A DNA stretch of 64,000 bases from the NCBI RefSeq assembly GCF_017309075.1, contig NZ_JAEMGS010000015.1:22806-86805 (forward strand). The letters are read 5' to 3'. The stretch comes from Motiliproteus sp. SC1-56. Lineage in GTDB: Bacteria > Pseudomonadota > Gammaproteobacteria > Pseudomonadales > Balneatricaceae. Positions within the stretch are counted from its first letter, which is position 1; each line of letters begins with the position of its first letter. The translations under genes were made by a program, and so were the position numbers. Below, piece after piece: positions 1 through 9,794 of the stretch. The notes below the pieces were generated by a model that worked only from the letters and a program-made list of their open reading frames with translations, did not search any database and was not told the origin of the DNA.

Positions 1-330
1 GCGATCCTCCGGCAGACGCTGCGCCTGGCCCAGGGCCAGTGCGTGCTGGGCCAGGCAGAGCGCCTGCGGGTCCTGGGCGAAACTGGCCGGCTGGTCGCGG
101 AAAATATGGCGGGAAAACTGGTCCAGCACCATGACCTCCGCCAGCCGCCCCGCGGGCTCCGCTCGCCACCCCTCCAGCTCGCCGCGGGCAGCGGCTTCCA
201 GCGTTTTTCCAAACCGGCTGGTGATCGCCTGGTCGATGGCCGCATCCTTGCGCCAACGATCCTGGGGCGAAAGCTCCTCGAACCAGAAGCGCAGAACCGT
301 ATCGTATGTAACCGCTGCTTGCCCACTCAT
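1..330 (-). CDS. DUF924 family protein, N-terminal part (cut by window edge)
   Basis: The reverse strand reads an open frame from an ATG at 330 to the window edge, 110 codons without a stop. It starts MSGQAAVTYDTVLRFWFEEL and continues with a segment ending VMVLDQFSRHIFRD. A start near WFEEL and the LDQF(S/P)R(N/H)xFR block are typical of the DUF924 family, all-helical TPR-like proteins of about 180-200 residues with no settled biochemical role. The ATG overlaps the stop codon of the upstream yceH gene (ATGA), so the two are probably translationally coupled. The C-terminal half lies outside the window. Confidence 0.8.
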   Translation of the reverse strand, partial: MSGQAAVTYDTVLRFWFEELSPQDRWRKDAAIDQAITSRFGKTLEAAARGELEGWRAEPAGRLAEVMVLDQFSRHIFRDQPASFAQDPQALCLAQHALALGQAQRLPEDR

Positions 331-977
331 GACAGAATCTCTTGCAGTTGCGCCTTCAATGCCGCCACCTCCGCCTCGAGGGCCGCGATCCGCTGCTCGA
401 GGGGCTCCGCAGCCGTCTCCGTTGCCGGGCTCTCGACGGCGTCAACCGCTACATTTGCACCGCTCGCGTGCTCACCAAAGCAGTGGCGATAGCGGGATTC
501 ACGCTTGCCCGGCTCGCGGGGAAGCACCTCGACGAGCCCCCGTTCAATCAGCGCTCCCAACACCCGCTCCACCTGCTGCACATCCTCGAAGTCGCACAGG
601 CGCGCGGTACGGGTACGCAGCTCCCCCGGGGTCTGGGCCCCCCGCAGCAGCAGTACGCAGGCGATGCCCAGCTCCCGGCTGTCGAGGTTGAGTTCGCCGA
701 ACTCGGTATTGCAGAAGCGGTGCTTGTACTTGGGGACCCGGCTGCCGAACCCGGAAACCTCGCGAATCAGCCGTTTCTTGGACAGCTCATCCAGCACGTT
801 CTGGGTCTCGGTCTCGGTCAGCGACATCACCGGGTCGCGGTTGCTTTTCTGGTTACAGGCCAGGGTCAGGCCGTTGAGGGTGAGGGGGTACTGGTCCGGC
901 GTGGTGATCTCCTTTTCGATCAAGGCGCCGATCACCCGGGCTTGCACGGGGGTCAGGTCGATTTCCAAAACTCGCAT
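327..977 (-). CDS. yceH: YceH family protein (UPF0502/DUF480)
   Basis: This is a 216-residue protein with two winged-helix-like halves (about residues 1-85 and 95-165) and a C-terminal coiled coil (about 192-214, EQRIAALEAEVAALKAQLQE). Family signatures are visible: a start of MRVLEIDLTPVQARVIGALI, the block TPDQYPLTLN, and FGSRVPKYKHRF. The frame is open further upstream, but the ATG at 977 matches the usual family start. The molecular function is not established; the fold suggests nucleic-acid or protein binding. It shares an ATGA overlap with the DUF924 gene. Confidence 0.9.
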   Translation of the reverse strand: MRVLEIDLTPVQARVIGALIEKEITTPDQYPLTLNGLTLACNQKSNRDPVMSLTETETQNVLDELSKKRLIREVSGFGSRVPKYKHRFCNTEFGELNLDSRELGIACVLLLRGAQTPGELRTRTARLCDFEDVQQVERVLGALIERGLVEVLPREPGKRESRYRHCFGEHASGANVAVDAVESPATETAAEPLEQRIAALEAEVAALKAQLQEILS

Positions 978-1099
978 CCTAGCTCTAGGGCCGCCATGGC
1001 GGCCGGTTAACACCTTCTGCCTTGTTTATAACAGAAAACGAACGCCACCTCCCCTAACCGGTCATAGCCAGTAGGCGCTTTTAGCAAGGAGCCTGTACC

Positions 1100-1489
1100 T
1101 TGAGCCCGCCAAACCCTGGGCCTGTGACCGTCTATTTCGACGGGGCCTGCCCGATCTGCCGCAAGGAGGTGCGCCAGTATGACCGCTGGGCGCTGCCGGG
1201 CAGCGTGCGCTGGGTGGATATCACCGACCATGCCGATACCCTCCGGGAGCTGGGCATCACCCCGGAAGCGGCCCTGCTGGAACTGCACCTGCGTCACCCC
1301 GACGGCCGCCTGGAGCGGGGGCTGGACGCCTTTATCACCCTCTGGGCGCGCATTCCCTGGTGCCGTCCGCTGGCCTGGGTCGCCTCCCTAGCCCCGGTTC
1401 ACTGGCTGCTGCGCCGACTCTACCGCTGGCATACCCGGCGCCGGCTGGCGCGCCAGGGCCGGCTGCCGCAGGGCGCCTGCCGGCGCTAA
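1100..1489 (+). CDS. DCC family thiol-disulfide oxidoreductase-like protein (DUF393)
   Basis: A 129-residue protein with the DUF393 hallmark DGACPIC near its N-terminus (Cys17 and Cys20). The motif YFDGxCPxC followed by a thioredoxin-like beta/alpha core is typical of this family, which is predicted to be redox active but poorly characterised. The C-terminus is arginine-rich. The start is TTG at 1100, set by an AAGGA ribosome site about 9 bases upstream; no ATG fits. It is divergent from yceH and probably a single transcript. Confidence 0.82.
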   Translation: MSPPNPGPVTVYFDGACPICRKEVRQYDRWALPGSVRWVDITDHADTLRELGITPEAALLELHLRHPDGRLERGLDAFITLWARIPWCRPLAWVASLAPVHWLLRRLYRWHTRRRLARQGRLPQGACRR

Positions 1490-1615
1490 GTGCCACCCAC
1501 CCAGAAGCCCCCCTCAACGCGCCCAATCGGCGGTCCCGACGAGCGGCGTGCAAATCCGCCCCCAATGATCCATTAATAAAGGGCGCCTTAACGCCTACCC
1601 AAGGAATCCGGAACC

Positions 1616-2176
1616 ATGCCCTCGATCGAGATAAAGCGTGATCGGCCCCGCATCGACCAGCTCCTGGCACGCTACCAGGCGGCGATTGGCGATGACTTCC
1701 CCGGCTATCGCAACCACGTTTATCGCACCACGACCTACGCGATGCATTTTTTGAACAACGCCGCCGAATATGAGCCGATCGTCGAGACGGCGTTCGCCTA
1801 CCATGACATCGGCCTGTGGACCGACCGAGAACTGGCGTACCTGGAGCCCTCCGAGACCCTTGCCCTTGCCGACAACGAAACGTATGGATGGGGACTGGAT
1901 CCGGACCTGCTGCGCGGCGCGATCCACTGGCATCACAAGATCTTCCCCTACCGGGGAGCGCACCAGAGGGTAATTGAAGCCTGCCGCAAAGCTGACTGGA
2001 TAGACGCATCCAAGGGGCTGGTTAAGAAAGGGATTAGCGAGGGTGCGATTGCAGAGGTGGAGGCCGCATTCCCCAACCTGGGCTTTCATGACAGCCTGCT
2101 TCGCCTGGCCAAGGACTATGGCGGATCAACCTTGATTGGCGGTATCAGGGTCACCCGGGGCATCGTTAAATGGTAG
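1616..2176 (+). CDS. HD-domain phosphohydrolase family protein
   Basis: A 186-residue soluble protein of the HD superfamily. The HD pair is in AYHDIG (His63-Asp64), preceded by His34 (RNHVYR) and followed by HWHH (104-107) and an Asp in ADWID (127/130), giving the H...HD...H...D order of metal ligands. HD proteins hydrolyse phosphoester bonds, often of nucleotides; the substrate is not indicated here. AAGGA lies about 10 bases before the ATG. No operon partner is evident. Confidence 0.75.
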   Translation: MPSIEIKRDRPRIDQLLARYQAAIGDDFPGYRNHVYRTTTYAMHFLNNAAEYEPIVETAFAYHDIGLWTDRELAYLEPSETLALADNETYGWGLDPDLLRGAIHWHHKIFPYRGAHQRVIEACRKADWIDASKGLVKKGISEGAIAEVEAAFPNLGFHDSLLRLAKDYGGSTLIGGIRVTRGIVKW

Positions 2177-2289
2177 TTCCCGCGGACCAATGAGCTATGG
2201 TTCAGGGGCGTTGAATCCGATCTCCTGCTATCGCCCGGTCCAGGCGCCAGCACCCCGAGAACAAACATTCAAAATCAGAGGGAATTGAC

Positions 2290-2790
2290 ATGAAGCTCAC
2301 CGCAAAATTGGCACTGCCCCTGCTCGCCGCCGCATCTTTAAATGTGGCCGGGGCGGACCATGTGCCCGGACCTTCCCACGGGATTGCCTACCCCACCGGC
2401 TGGCAGAACTGGGCAACCATTGCCGTCTCCCACCGAACCGATAACAATACCCTGCGTGCGATTCTGGGCAACAAGATCGCCGTCAAGGCTGCCCGGGAAG
2501 GAAACACCAACCCCTGGCCCGATGGGGCCATCATCGGCAAGGTGGTTTGGAAAGACACGACCCTTGAGAACTGGAATACCGCCACGGCCCCGGGTGAGTT
2601 TGTCCATGCCGAGTTCATGTTCAAAGACTCGACACAATACGCCGACACCTACAACTGGGGCTGGGCCCGCTGGGTTGGCCTCGAGCAGACCCCCTTTGGA
2701 AAGGGGGCCCAGGTCTGCATCGACTGCCATACCCCGGTCCAGGGACGCGACTGGGTGTTTACAGACCCCGCGCCTTTCCCTGGAGAGTGA
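2290..2790 (+). CDS. Periplasmic cytochrome P460 family protein
   Basis: A 166-residue exported protein. An N-terminal signal peptide (about residues 1-22: charged start, then LALPLLAAASLNVAGA) precedes the mature domain. A single c-type heme site CIDCH (Cys143, Cys146, His147) sits close to the C-terminus, as in cytochromes P460 and c'-beta. The body has the family look (GIAYPTGWQNW near the start, NPWPDG in the middle, WGWARWVG before the heme site). P460 enzymes oxidise hydroxylamine or handle NO; here there are no ammonia-oxidation genes nearby, so detoxification of hydroxylamine or NO is an inference. I could not identify the heme-crosslinking lysine with certainty. AGGGAAT precedes the ATG. 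Confidence 0.87.
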   Translation: MKLTAKLALPLLAAASLNVAGADHVPGPSHGIAYPTGWQNWATIAVSHRTDNNTLRAILGNKIAVKAAREGNTNPWPDGAIIGKVVWKDTTLENWNTATAPGEFVHAEFMFKDSTQYADTYNWGWARWVGLEQTPFGKGAQVCIDCHTPVQGRDWVFTDPAPFPGE

Positions 2791-2798
2791 TGATCCGC

Positions 2799-2820
2799 GG
2801 CGCGCCCCGGGCGCGCCTTA
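2799..2820 (+). terminator. GC-rich hairpin after cytochrome P460 gene
   Basis: Seven-base stem GGCGCGC / GCGCGCC with a five-base loop, followed by TTAAA, beginning 8 bases after the stop codon. The T tract is weak, so termination may be partial. Confidence 0.45.
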
Positions 2821-2868
2821 AACCCCACGACCAGCCCGGTTCAACGCCTGGCCAACAGAGAAAATACG

Positions 2869-3375
2869 ATGCAAGCGACCATTCGGGATGAACGCCCCGG
2901 CGATATTGAACCGATCGAGAACGTCACCGTCCAGGCGTTTTTGAATGCCCCGCACACCGACCACAGGGAGCAGCACATCGTGCGCGCCCTGCGCGAGGCC
3001 GGGGCGCTCAGCGTTTCACTGGTTGCCGAGACCCGGGGGGAAGTGGTCGCCCACGTAGCTGCATCGCCCGTCACCCTGAGCGATGGAGCCACCGGCTGGT
3101 ACGGCATCGGCCCGGTTTCGGTGATGCCGGCTCACCAGCGCACGGGGCTTGGCTCACAGCTGATGGAGGCCGCCTTGCAGAGACTGCAGCACCTCGGTGC
3201 GGCCGGCGCCGTTGTGCTGGGAGACCCGGCCTATTACAGCCGCTTTGGCTTCAAGCCCGAACCCGAGCTCGTGTTACCCGGCGTGCCGGCGCCCTATTTT
3301 CAGGCGCTCGCATGGGGTGACTCATTACCCCGGGGAGAAGTTGCCTACCACCCCGCCTTTAACGCCACCGGCTAA
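2869..3375 (+). CDS. GNAT family N-acetyltransferase
   Basis: A 168-residue protein with a clear GNAT fold. The acetyl-CoA binding motif A is GPVSVMPAHQRTGLGSQLM (about 81-99; Q/RxxGxG/A loop), followed by the motif B region VVLGDPAYYSRFGF, which is the YhbS-like GDPxYYxRFGF signature. The substrate cannot be read from sequence; YhbS-type members are usually annotated as predicted N-acetyltransferases. It stands alone on the plus strand with convergent genes after it. Confidence 0.88.
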   Translation: MQATIRDERPGDIEPIENVTVQAFLNAPHTDHREQHIVRALREAGALSVSLVAETRGEVVAHVAASPVTLSDGATGWYGIGPVSVMPAHQRTGLGSQLMEAALQRLQHLGAAGAVVLGDPAYYSRFGFKPEPELVLPGVPAPYFQALAWGDSLPRGEVAYHPAFNATG

Positions 3376-3443
3376 GCCCGGCGCCGCCTGCGTGGTTGCC
3401 ACAAGCAATTGCCAATGCGACGGACGTATCGAGGCACGCAGGC

Positions 3444-3806
3444 TCAGCTATCCAGCGCCATCAACAGGGCCCGCAGGCTGACCCAGGCCACCGCCCCCAT
3501 CAAACCCAAAAACAGCAGGGCGACCAGGGCAGCCAGCCACCGTTTTACCCGGACTGCCAGGCGGGCAAGAAACCCCAACTCCGGCGACGGCCTAGGCGGC
3601 ACCTCGGCAAAACAGAGCACCATCGCCTCCAGACTCAGGCCCCAGGCAAAGAGCATGGAGCTGAGCAGCAGCCAGCGATCCTGGGCGGCCCCGTCGGCGG
3701 CAAACAGCAGATAGAAGCTGGCCCCCAGGGCCAGCGCCGTGAGCAACCAGAAGGCCGGTCGCCAGGGGCTCAGACGGCGGGCGAGCCACTGGATCCAATC
3801 AAGCAT
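3444..3806 (-). CDS. Small integral membrane protein, unknown
   Basis: A 120-residue protein with three predicted membrane segments (around residues 18-38, 42-60 and 82-106) separated by charged loops. No family recognised. The start at 3806 (MLDWIQWLARRL) is chosen because it overlaps the stop of the upstream DUF2784 gene as TGATG, which implies coupled translation; a longer in-frame extension would run into that gene. It is the last gene of a three-gene minus-strand operon with a thioredoxin-like protein. Confidence 0.65.
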   Translation of the reverse strand: MLDWIQWLARRLSPWRPAFWLLTALALGASFYLLFAADGAAQDRWLLLSSMLFAWGLSLEAMVLCFAEVPPRPSPELGFLARLAVRVKRWLAALVALLFLGLMGAVAWVSLRALLMALDS

Positions 3807-4195
3807 CAGCGGGGCCCTCGCGGCCGCTGCCGGCGCCGTTTCTGCCGCTGCCAAAGCAGCACCCCATAACCGATTCCGTTGAGCCCCAGCACCAGCAGGG
3901 CCAGGGGCTCCAGCTGCGGCTGCAATCCCGGGGGGTAAATGATCGGCAACAGGTAATGAGCGATGAACCCGTCGTCATAACCCGCCTGACCGCCGAGAAG
4001 GCGCAGGTGATTCTCCAGCGGGGTCAGCGGACAACGCCAGTGGTTGAAGGTGGCAAGCATGCCCCAGGTCAGCGCCGGCAGGTGCAGCCAGGGAAGCCTG
4101 CGCCAGCGCAGCGCCAGCAGCCCGCCAGCGATCACCAGCAGGATAAACGCCAGGTGAACAACCAGAACGCCATCGGCCAGAACCCGGTACAGCAC
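3806..4195 (-). CDS. DUF2784 family membrane protein
   Basis: A 129-residue protein with about four membrane segments. The N-terminal block ADGVLVVHLAFILLVIAGG, followed by the conserved CPLTPLEN motif and the GFIAHYL segment, is diagnostic of DUF2784. The function is unknown. The start appears to be GTG at 4195 with a weak ribosome site; the gene begins 18 bases after the upstream thioredoxin-like gene, so it is probably cotranscribed. The C-terminus is strongly basic (RQKRRRQRPRGPR). Confidence 0.8.
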   Translation of the reverse strand: MLYRVLADGVLVVHLAFILLVIAGGLLALRWRRLPWLHLPALTWGMLATFNHWRCPLTPLENHLRLLGGQAGYDDGFIAHYLLPIIYPPGLQPQLEPLALLVLGLNGIGYGVLLWQRQKRRRQRPRGPR

Positions 4196-4213
4196 GCCCG
4201 GCGCCGCCCAGGC

Positions 4214-4759
4214 TCACGCCTTCCACTTGATGTTACAGCCGATACTGGGCTTCTGGTTTTTATCCACCGGCTCTCCGTGACGCAGGGCCTCCAGGGCCCG
4301 GCGCAAATCGGCCCCGGTCACCGGCGCGTCGTTACCCGGGCGGGCGCTGTCGAACTGCCCCCGGTAGACGCAGCGCAGCTCACTGTCGAAGAGAAAAAAG
4401 TCCGGCGTGCAGGCCGCGCCGTAGGCCCGGGCCACCTGCTGATCGGCGTCGTACAGGTAGGGAAAGGGGTAGCGCTTTTGCGCCATCATCTCGGGGCTGT
4501 CCTCAGGATAGGCGTCGGCGTCGTTGGCGCTGATCGCCACCAGGGCGATGCCGGAGCGGCGGTAATCCTCCCCCAGGCGCACCAGCGCGGATTCAACGTG
4601 CTTGACGAAAGGACAGTGGTTGCAGATAAACATCACCAGGGTGCCCCGCTCGCCCATCAGTTCTTCCAGGGCGTAACGCTTGCCGTCCCGCGGATCGTTC
4701 AATGCAAAGTCCGGGGCGACGGTGCCCAGGGTCATCATGCTGGATTCGGTCAATGCCAT
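4214..4759 (-). CDS. Thioredoxin family protein (AhpC/TSA-like)
   Basis: A 181-residue cytoplasmic protein with a thioredoxin/peroxiredoxin fold. The active-site motif is CNHCPF (Cys46, Cys49), followed by the conserved FVKHVES helix, the AISAND segment, and the cis-proline region GAACTPDFFLFD. This CNHCPFV subfamily is widespread and annotated as thioredoxin family protein; its partner is not known. AAAGGAG lies about 9 bases upstream of the ATG. It leads an operon with the two small membrane protein genes downstream. Confidence 0.87.
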   Translation of the reverse strand: MALTESSMMTLGTVAPDFALNDPRDGKRYALEELMGERGTLVMFICNHCPFVKHVESALVRLGEDYRRSGIALVAISANDADAYPEDSPEMMAQKRYPFPYLYDADQQVARAYGAACTPDFFLFDSELRCVYRGQFDSARPGNDAPVTGADLRRALEALRHGEPVDKNQKPSIGCNIKWKA

Positions 4760-4925
4760 CGGTCGCTACTCCTTTCTATGGCTCGCCAAAAGACTGCCTG
4801 CAGTCTAGTCAGGCCGTACGCCATTTTCTCGCCCTCCTAACCCTGTCGCGAATTGCGTTTTCTCACTTTTGACAAGTTCTGGTAGACTGCCCGCCGTCGA
4901 CAACCCTACCGAAGAGAGAGACTCC

Positions 4926-5294
4926 ATGAAAATCGTACGCTGGTTACTGGGCCGCCTGATCCTGCTGCTGAATTTTCTGACACCGCCCCGCCGCACCCGG
5001 CGCCCGGCCGAGGTTCAGGAAAAGATTGACCAGCAGACCCAGGCGCTGGCCCTTTACCAGTACCCGGCCTGCCCGTTCTGCGTCAAGGTTCGCCGCGCCC
5101 TGCGGCGCCACAGCCTCAATGTCGAATTGCGCGACGCCAAGCGCGAACCCGAGCACCGCGAAGCCCTGGTGGCCGGCGGTGGGCGGCTGAAGGTTCCCTG
5201 CCTGCAGATTCAGGAGCCCAATGGAGAGGTCCGCTGGCTGTATGAATCCGGCGACATCGTGCGTTACCTGGAGGGACGTTTCGTCCAGGCCTGA
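4926..5294 (+). CDS. Membrane-anchored glutaredoxin
   Basis: A 122-residue protein with an N-terminal hydrophobic helix (about 6-19) followed by a positively charged stretch (PPRRTRRP), then a glutaredoxin domain with the active site CPFC (Cys49, Cys52) and the cis-proline loop LKVPCLQI. The anchor and following positive charges suggest that the domain faces the cytoplasm. Glutaredoxins reduce disulfides or glutathione adducts. The ATG at 4926 is preceded by GAAGAGAGAG; an upstream in-frame start is less likely. It is divergent from the thioredoxin-like operon. Confidence 0.85.
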   Translation: MKIVRWLLGRLILLLNFLTPPRRTRRPAEVQEKIDQQTQALALYQYPACPFCVKVRRALRRHSLNVELRDAKREPEHREALVAGGGRLKVPCLQIQEPNGEVRWLYESGDIVRYLEGRFVQA

Positions 5295-5315
5295 GGCCTC
5301 CCCTTCGTTCCCCTT

Positions 5316-5353
5316 TTCACCGGGCGGCACGCGGCCGCGAACCGCCCGGTGAA
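5316..5353 (+). terminator. Hairpin after glutaredoxin gene
   Basis: Perfect 12-base arms around a 14-base loop that itself contains the palindrome GCGGCCGC. It starts 21 bases after the glutaredoxin stop. No run of T follows, so it could be a weak terminator or an RNA-stabilising hairpin. Confidence 0.4.
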
Positions 5354-5584
5354 CTTGCTTCCCGGCCCGCCCTGACCCGGGGCAAGACCGCAGCCGCCAT
5401 CCGCACCGCCCCTACTCCGGCACCCGCTCCGCTGATAACCGAAGACGCCCCGCCAATCGCAACCCCCTTTCAACGCGCAGGAACGCCTTCGACCCGCCCT
5501 GCAGCTGCGGCTATCGATCAGGCATGCAGGCGATTGGAGCTTCCCATTCCCCATCGCCCCCGAAAACGACCAACGCCCCGGGTA

Positions 5585-5600
5585 TGAATCATTTGATGCA
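5585..5600. promoter_or_regulatory. Probable operator copy 1 for the Xre-RES module
   Basis: TGAATCA-TT-TGATGCA, an inverted repeat with one mismatch. It shares 14 consecutive bases (ATGAATCATTTGAT) with copy 2, located 82 bases downstream. Paired operators are common for autoregulated toxin-antitoxin modules; binding by the antitoxin encoded at 5703 is inferred. Confidence 0.6.
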
Positions 5601-5666
5601 AAACAATCGAATAATGATCACCTGGGCTTGCAGCGCCTGCATTATGTGCGACACTTAAACAGCAAA

Positions 5667-5682
5667 TGAATCATTTGATTCA
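5667..5682. promoter_or_regulatory. Probable operator copy 2 for the Xre-RES module
   Basis: TGAATCA-TT-TGATTCA is a perfect 7-base inverted repeat with a 2-base spacer. It ends 20 bases before the antitoxin start codon and so overlaps the expected transcription start or leader. Confidence 0.65.
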
Positions 5683-5702
5683 CAGAGAAAGGTTAACAAG
5701 CC

Positions 5703-6074
5703 ATGTCCGCACAAGCTCAGCCCCGACCCGACCCGGCCCATGTCCTCGCCAAGGCCCTGTTCAACGCCGCCGAGCAGATGGGGCTGAACATGACCGAGGT
5801 GGGCAAGGTGATCGGCCTGCATCGCACCAGCATGGGCCGCCTGCGCAAAAGCATGCTGCTGGACCCGGCCAGTAAGGAAGGCGAACTGGCCCTGTTGCTG
5901 ATTCGCGCCGCCCGCGCCCTCTATGCCCTCTCCGGCGGCGATAGCGCCTGGATCAGCCACTTTATGCGCAACCGGAACCAGGTCACGGGGGGCGTACCGG
6001 CGGAGCAGGTCCAGAGCGTGACCGGGCTGACCCGTGTGGTGACCTTTTTGGATGCGATTCGGGGCAAGGTCTGA
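5703..6074 (+). CDS. Antitoxin of RES-Xre module (Xre/MbcA/ParS type, DUF2384)
   Basis: A 123-residue protein with a helix-turn-helix-like N-terminal half (AAEQMGLNMTEVGKVIGLHRTSMGRLRK, about 23-50) and a C-terminal toxin-binding domain ending in a run (TGLTRVVTFLDAIRGKV) that resembles the C-terminus of MbcA/ParS/Xre antitoxins. These proteins neutralise RES toxins and repress their own promoter. AAAGG lies ahead of the ATG. The stop codon is separated from the toxin ATG by only two bases, so the two are one transcript. Confidence 0.83.
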   Translation: MSAQAQPRPDPAHVLAKALFNAAEQMGLNMTEVGKVIGLHRTSMGRLRKSMLLDPASKEGELALLLIRAARALYALSGGDSAWISHFMRNRNQVTGGVPAEQVQSVTGLTRVVTFLDAIRGKV

Positions 6075-6076
6075 GC

Positions 6077-6820
6077 ATGATCTGGCAGGCCTGCTCCGGG
6101 GCTGATCACATCGGCGCCCTGGCGGGCACGGCTTATCGTCTGGTGGAGAGTCAGGAACAGATCGCCACCACCGGTTTTGTGGACACCCTGGAGGAGCAGG
6201 CGGTGATCGAAGAGCTGCTGGAGGGCTCCAAGCCTCCCAATGCGGAAGCAACGGCCCACCTCCACTACCTGCTCAAAACCCCCTTTCGCTACCCCCCGTT
6301 GCCATGGGGCTCGCGTTTCGGCACCCAGGCCGAACCCAGCCTGTTCTACGGCGGCAACAGCATCCGCGTCGCTCTCGCAGAGTCGGCCTATTACCGCCTC
6401 GTGTTCCTCTTCTCGATCGCGGGCCAGCCCCCCAAACCGCTGACCAGCGAGCACAGTCTGTTCTCCGTCGGTTACGCCACGGCCCTGGGGGTGCGCTTGC
6501 AGCAACCGCCCTTCTCGAACTATGCACACGAGCTGACGGACCCGCGCGACTACCGGGCCTGTCAGCAACTGGGGCGCGATATGCGACGTGCCGGCGTCCG
6601 GGCTTTTGAATACACCTCGGCCCGCGACCGAGAAGAGGGCACCTGCATCGCCCTCTTTACCCCCGACGCCTTTACCCAGGACTCCCCGGAATCCCTCACT
6701 CCCTGGCTGTGTCAGGCGAGTCAGGAAGGAGTCCGCTTTATGCCCATGGGCAGCCGTGAGGTCTGCTACTTTCCGATCGGCGACTTCCGGGTGGAGGGCG
6801 AGCTGCCGCTGCCGGCCTAG
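6077..6820 (+). CDS. RES-domain toxin
   Basis: A 247-residue protein with the three landmark positions of the RES family: Arg80 in WGSRFG, Glu102 in VALAESAYYR, and a Ser182 in EYTSARD. The FRYPPLPWGSRFG and LFYGGNS blocks place it in the larger-sized RES subgroup. Characterised RES toxins degrade or modify NAD+ (MbcT) or ADP-ribosylate target proteins (ParT). Which activity applies here cannot be seen. It forms a type II toxin-antitoxin module with the preceding gene. Confidence 0.87.
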   Translation: MIWQACSGADHIGALAGTAYRLVESQEQIATTGFVDTLEEQAVIEELLEGSKPPNAEATAHLHYLLKTPFRYPPLPWGSRFGTQAEPSLFYGGNSIRVALAESAYYRLVFLFSIAGQPPKPLTSEHSLFSVGYATALGVRLQQPPFSNYAHELTDPRDYRACQQLGRDMRRAGVRAFEYTSARDREEGTCIALFTPDAFTQDSPESLTPWLCQASQEGVRFMPMGSREVCYFPIGDFRVEGELPLPA

Positions 6821-7043
6821 CGCGCGGCTGTACTCAAACAGCCGTAACCGATAAGGCGACGATGCCGGCGGCAGCTTAAAGACAGCGGTGAAACATTCAA
6901 CAAGCTCTACAAACCCGAGTATGGCGCCTGTTGCGGGAGCGGGTTGAAAAGTAACCGCTTCGGCCATATGCGAACGCAACTCATACCAACCTCGCGGTAC
7001 GAACAACCGCTGATCACTGCGCTCTGGTGAAACCCAGACAGAC
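6821..7043. other. Gene-free spacer between toxin gene and terminator
   Basis: About 220 bases with lower GC than its surroundings and no supportable gene on either strand. It could be remnant sequence from insertion of the toxin-antitoxin module next to yebC. I see no inverted or direct repeat that would mark an insertion junction. Confidence 0.4.
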
Positions 7044-7074
7044 AAAAAAGCCGCGACCAAGGTCGCGGCTTTTT
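7044..7074. terminator. Bidirectional rho-independent terminator between RES toxin and yebC
   Basis: AAAAAA, then 9-base stem GCCGCGACC, 2-base loop AA, GGTCGCGGC, then TTTTT. It has a U tract in both directions, serving the convergent toxin and yebC transcripts. Confidence 0.9.
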
Positions 7075-7100
7075 GAAAGCGATGTTGCCAGGCGGACGTC

Positions 7101-7841
7101 TTAAGCGTCCATCGCCTCGTCGGGAATCTCGGCGTTGTGGTAGACGTTCTGGACATCGTCCAGATCTTCCAGTACGTCGATCAGACGCAGCAGTTTCTGG
7201 CCACCTTCGACATCCAGCTCGACGGTGGTAGAGGGAATCATCGCCACTTCGGCCATTTCCGGCTTCAGCCCCCCGGCTTCCAGGGCCTCCTTCACGGCCA
7301 GGTAGTCGGCGCGCGAGGTGAAGACGTCGATGGAGTCGTCGTCGTTGGTAACCACGTCGTCAGCGCCCGCTTCCAGGGCGGCCTCCATGATGGCCTCCTC
7401 GTCGGCGCCCTCGCCGAAGGTGATCTGCCCCTTCTTGTCGAACAGGTAGGCGACGGAGCCGGAGGTGCCCAAATTGCCGCCGGCCTTGGTAAACGCGGCG
7501 CGCACTTCGGACACGGTACGGTTGACGTTGTCGGTCATGGTCTCCACCAGGATCGCGACCCCGCCGGGAGCGTAACCCTCGTAGGTGAGCTCGTCGTAGT
7601 TGTCACCCTCGTTACCGCCGGCGCCGCGGGCAATCGCCTTCTCGATGGTGTCTTTTTTCATATTGGCGCCGAGCGCCTTGTCCACCGCCAGGCGCAGACG
7701 GGGATTATCGGCGATCTCACCACCGCCCTCTTTGGCGGCAACCACCAGCTCTCGAATCAGCTTGGTGAAGATCTTGCCCCGCTTGGCGTCCTGTGCCGCC
7801 TTGCGGTGCTTGATGTTGGCCCATTTACTATGACCTGCCAT
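7101..7841 (-). CDS. yebC: YebC/PmpR family regulator/translation factor
   Basis: A 246-residue protein with the strongly conserved start [20 protein letters not shown] and the family blocks [16 protein letters not shown] and [13 protein letters not shown]. Known members act as DNA-binding regulators (PmpR) and, in more recent work, relieve ribosome stalling; either role may apply. A start at 7841 is preceded by AGAGGA. It is 125 bases downstream of aspS on the same strand, the usual aspS-yebC order, but ruvC does not follow. Confidence 0.95.
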   Translation of the reverse strand: MAGHSKWANIKHRKAAQDAKRGKIFTKLIRELVVAAKEGGGEIADNPRLRLAVDKALGANMKKDTIEKAIARGAGGNEGDNYDELTYEGYAPGGVAILVETMTDNVNRTVSEVRAAFTKAGGNLGTSGSVAYLFDKKGQITFGEGADEEAIMEAALEAGADDVVTNDDDSIDVFTSRADYLAVKEALEAGGLKPEMAEVAMIPSTTVELDVEGGQKLLRLIDVLEDLDDVQNVYHNAEIPDEAMDA

Positions 7842-7966
7842 AGAAGCTTTCCTCTACTCTGAACGCGAGACCGCGTTGGGTCCGCGACCGGTCGGGTACC
7901 GGCCGCCCTCTCTCAATCTCGCGGGTTGACTGTCACGGGCGGCGCACCGCCGCCCTGGGGCACGCC

Positions 7967-9739
<1,773 letters not shown>

Positions 9740-9794
9740 AATGGGTTCCTGTTATTTCAAAAAGCTAGAATCGGGCCGGAAAGCGGCCGGTGCA

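Larger units (their letters stand above)
5295..5702. other. 408-base gene-free region between glutaredoxin and toxin-antitoxin genes
   Basis: No convincing gene is seen. The left part has a hairpin with 12-base arms (5316-5327 and 5342-5353, TTCACCGGGCGG and its complement), but without a T tract. The middle (about 5355-5560) is featureless GC-rich sequence. The right part turns AT-rich and carries the two palindromic repeats annotated separately, so it is likely the promoter-operator of the module that starts at 5703. Confidence 0.6.

Noticed and set aside
5264..5554. Minus-strand frame of 96 codons in the gap before the toxin-antitoxin genes
   Set aside because: Starts and reads without ribosome site or recognisable sequence; partly antisense to the glutaredoxin end.
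5921..7156. Long minus-strand open frame (411 codons) across the toxin-antitoxin module
   Set aside because: It runs antisense through two recognised genes and a terminator and shows no coherent protein family; it is a high-GC shadow.
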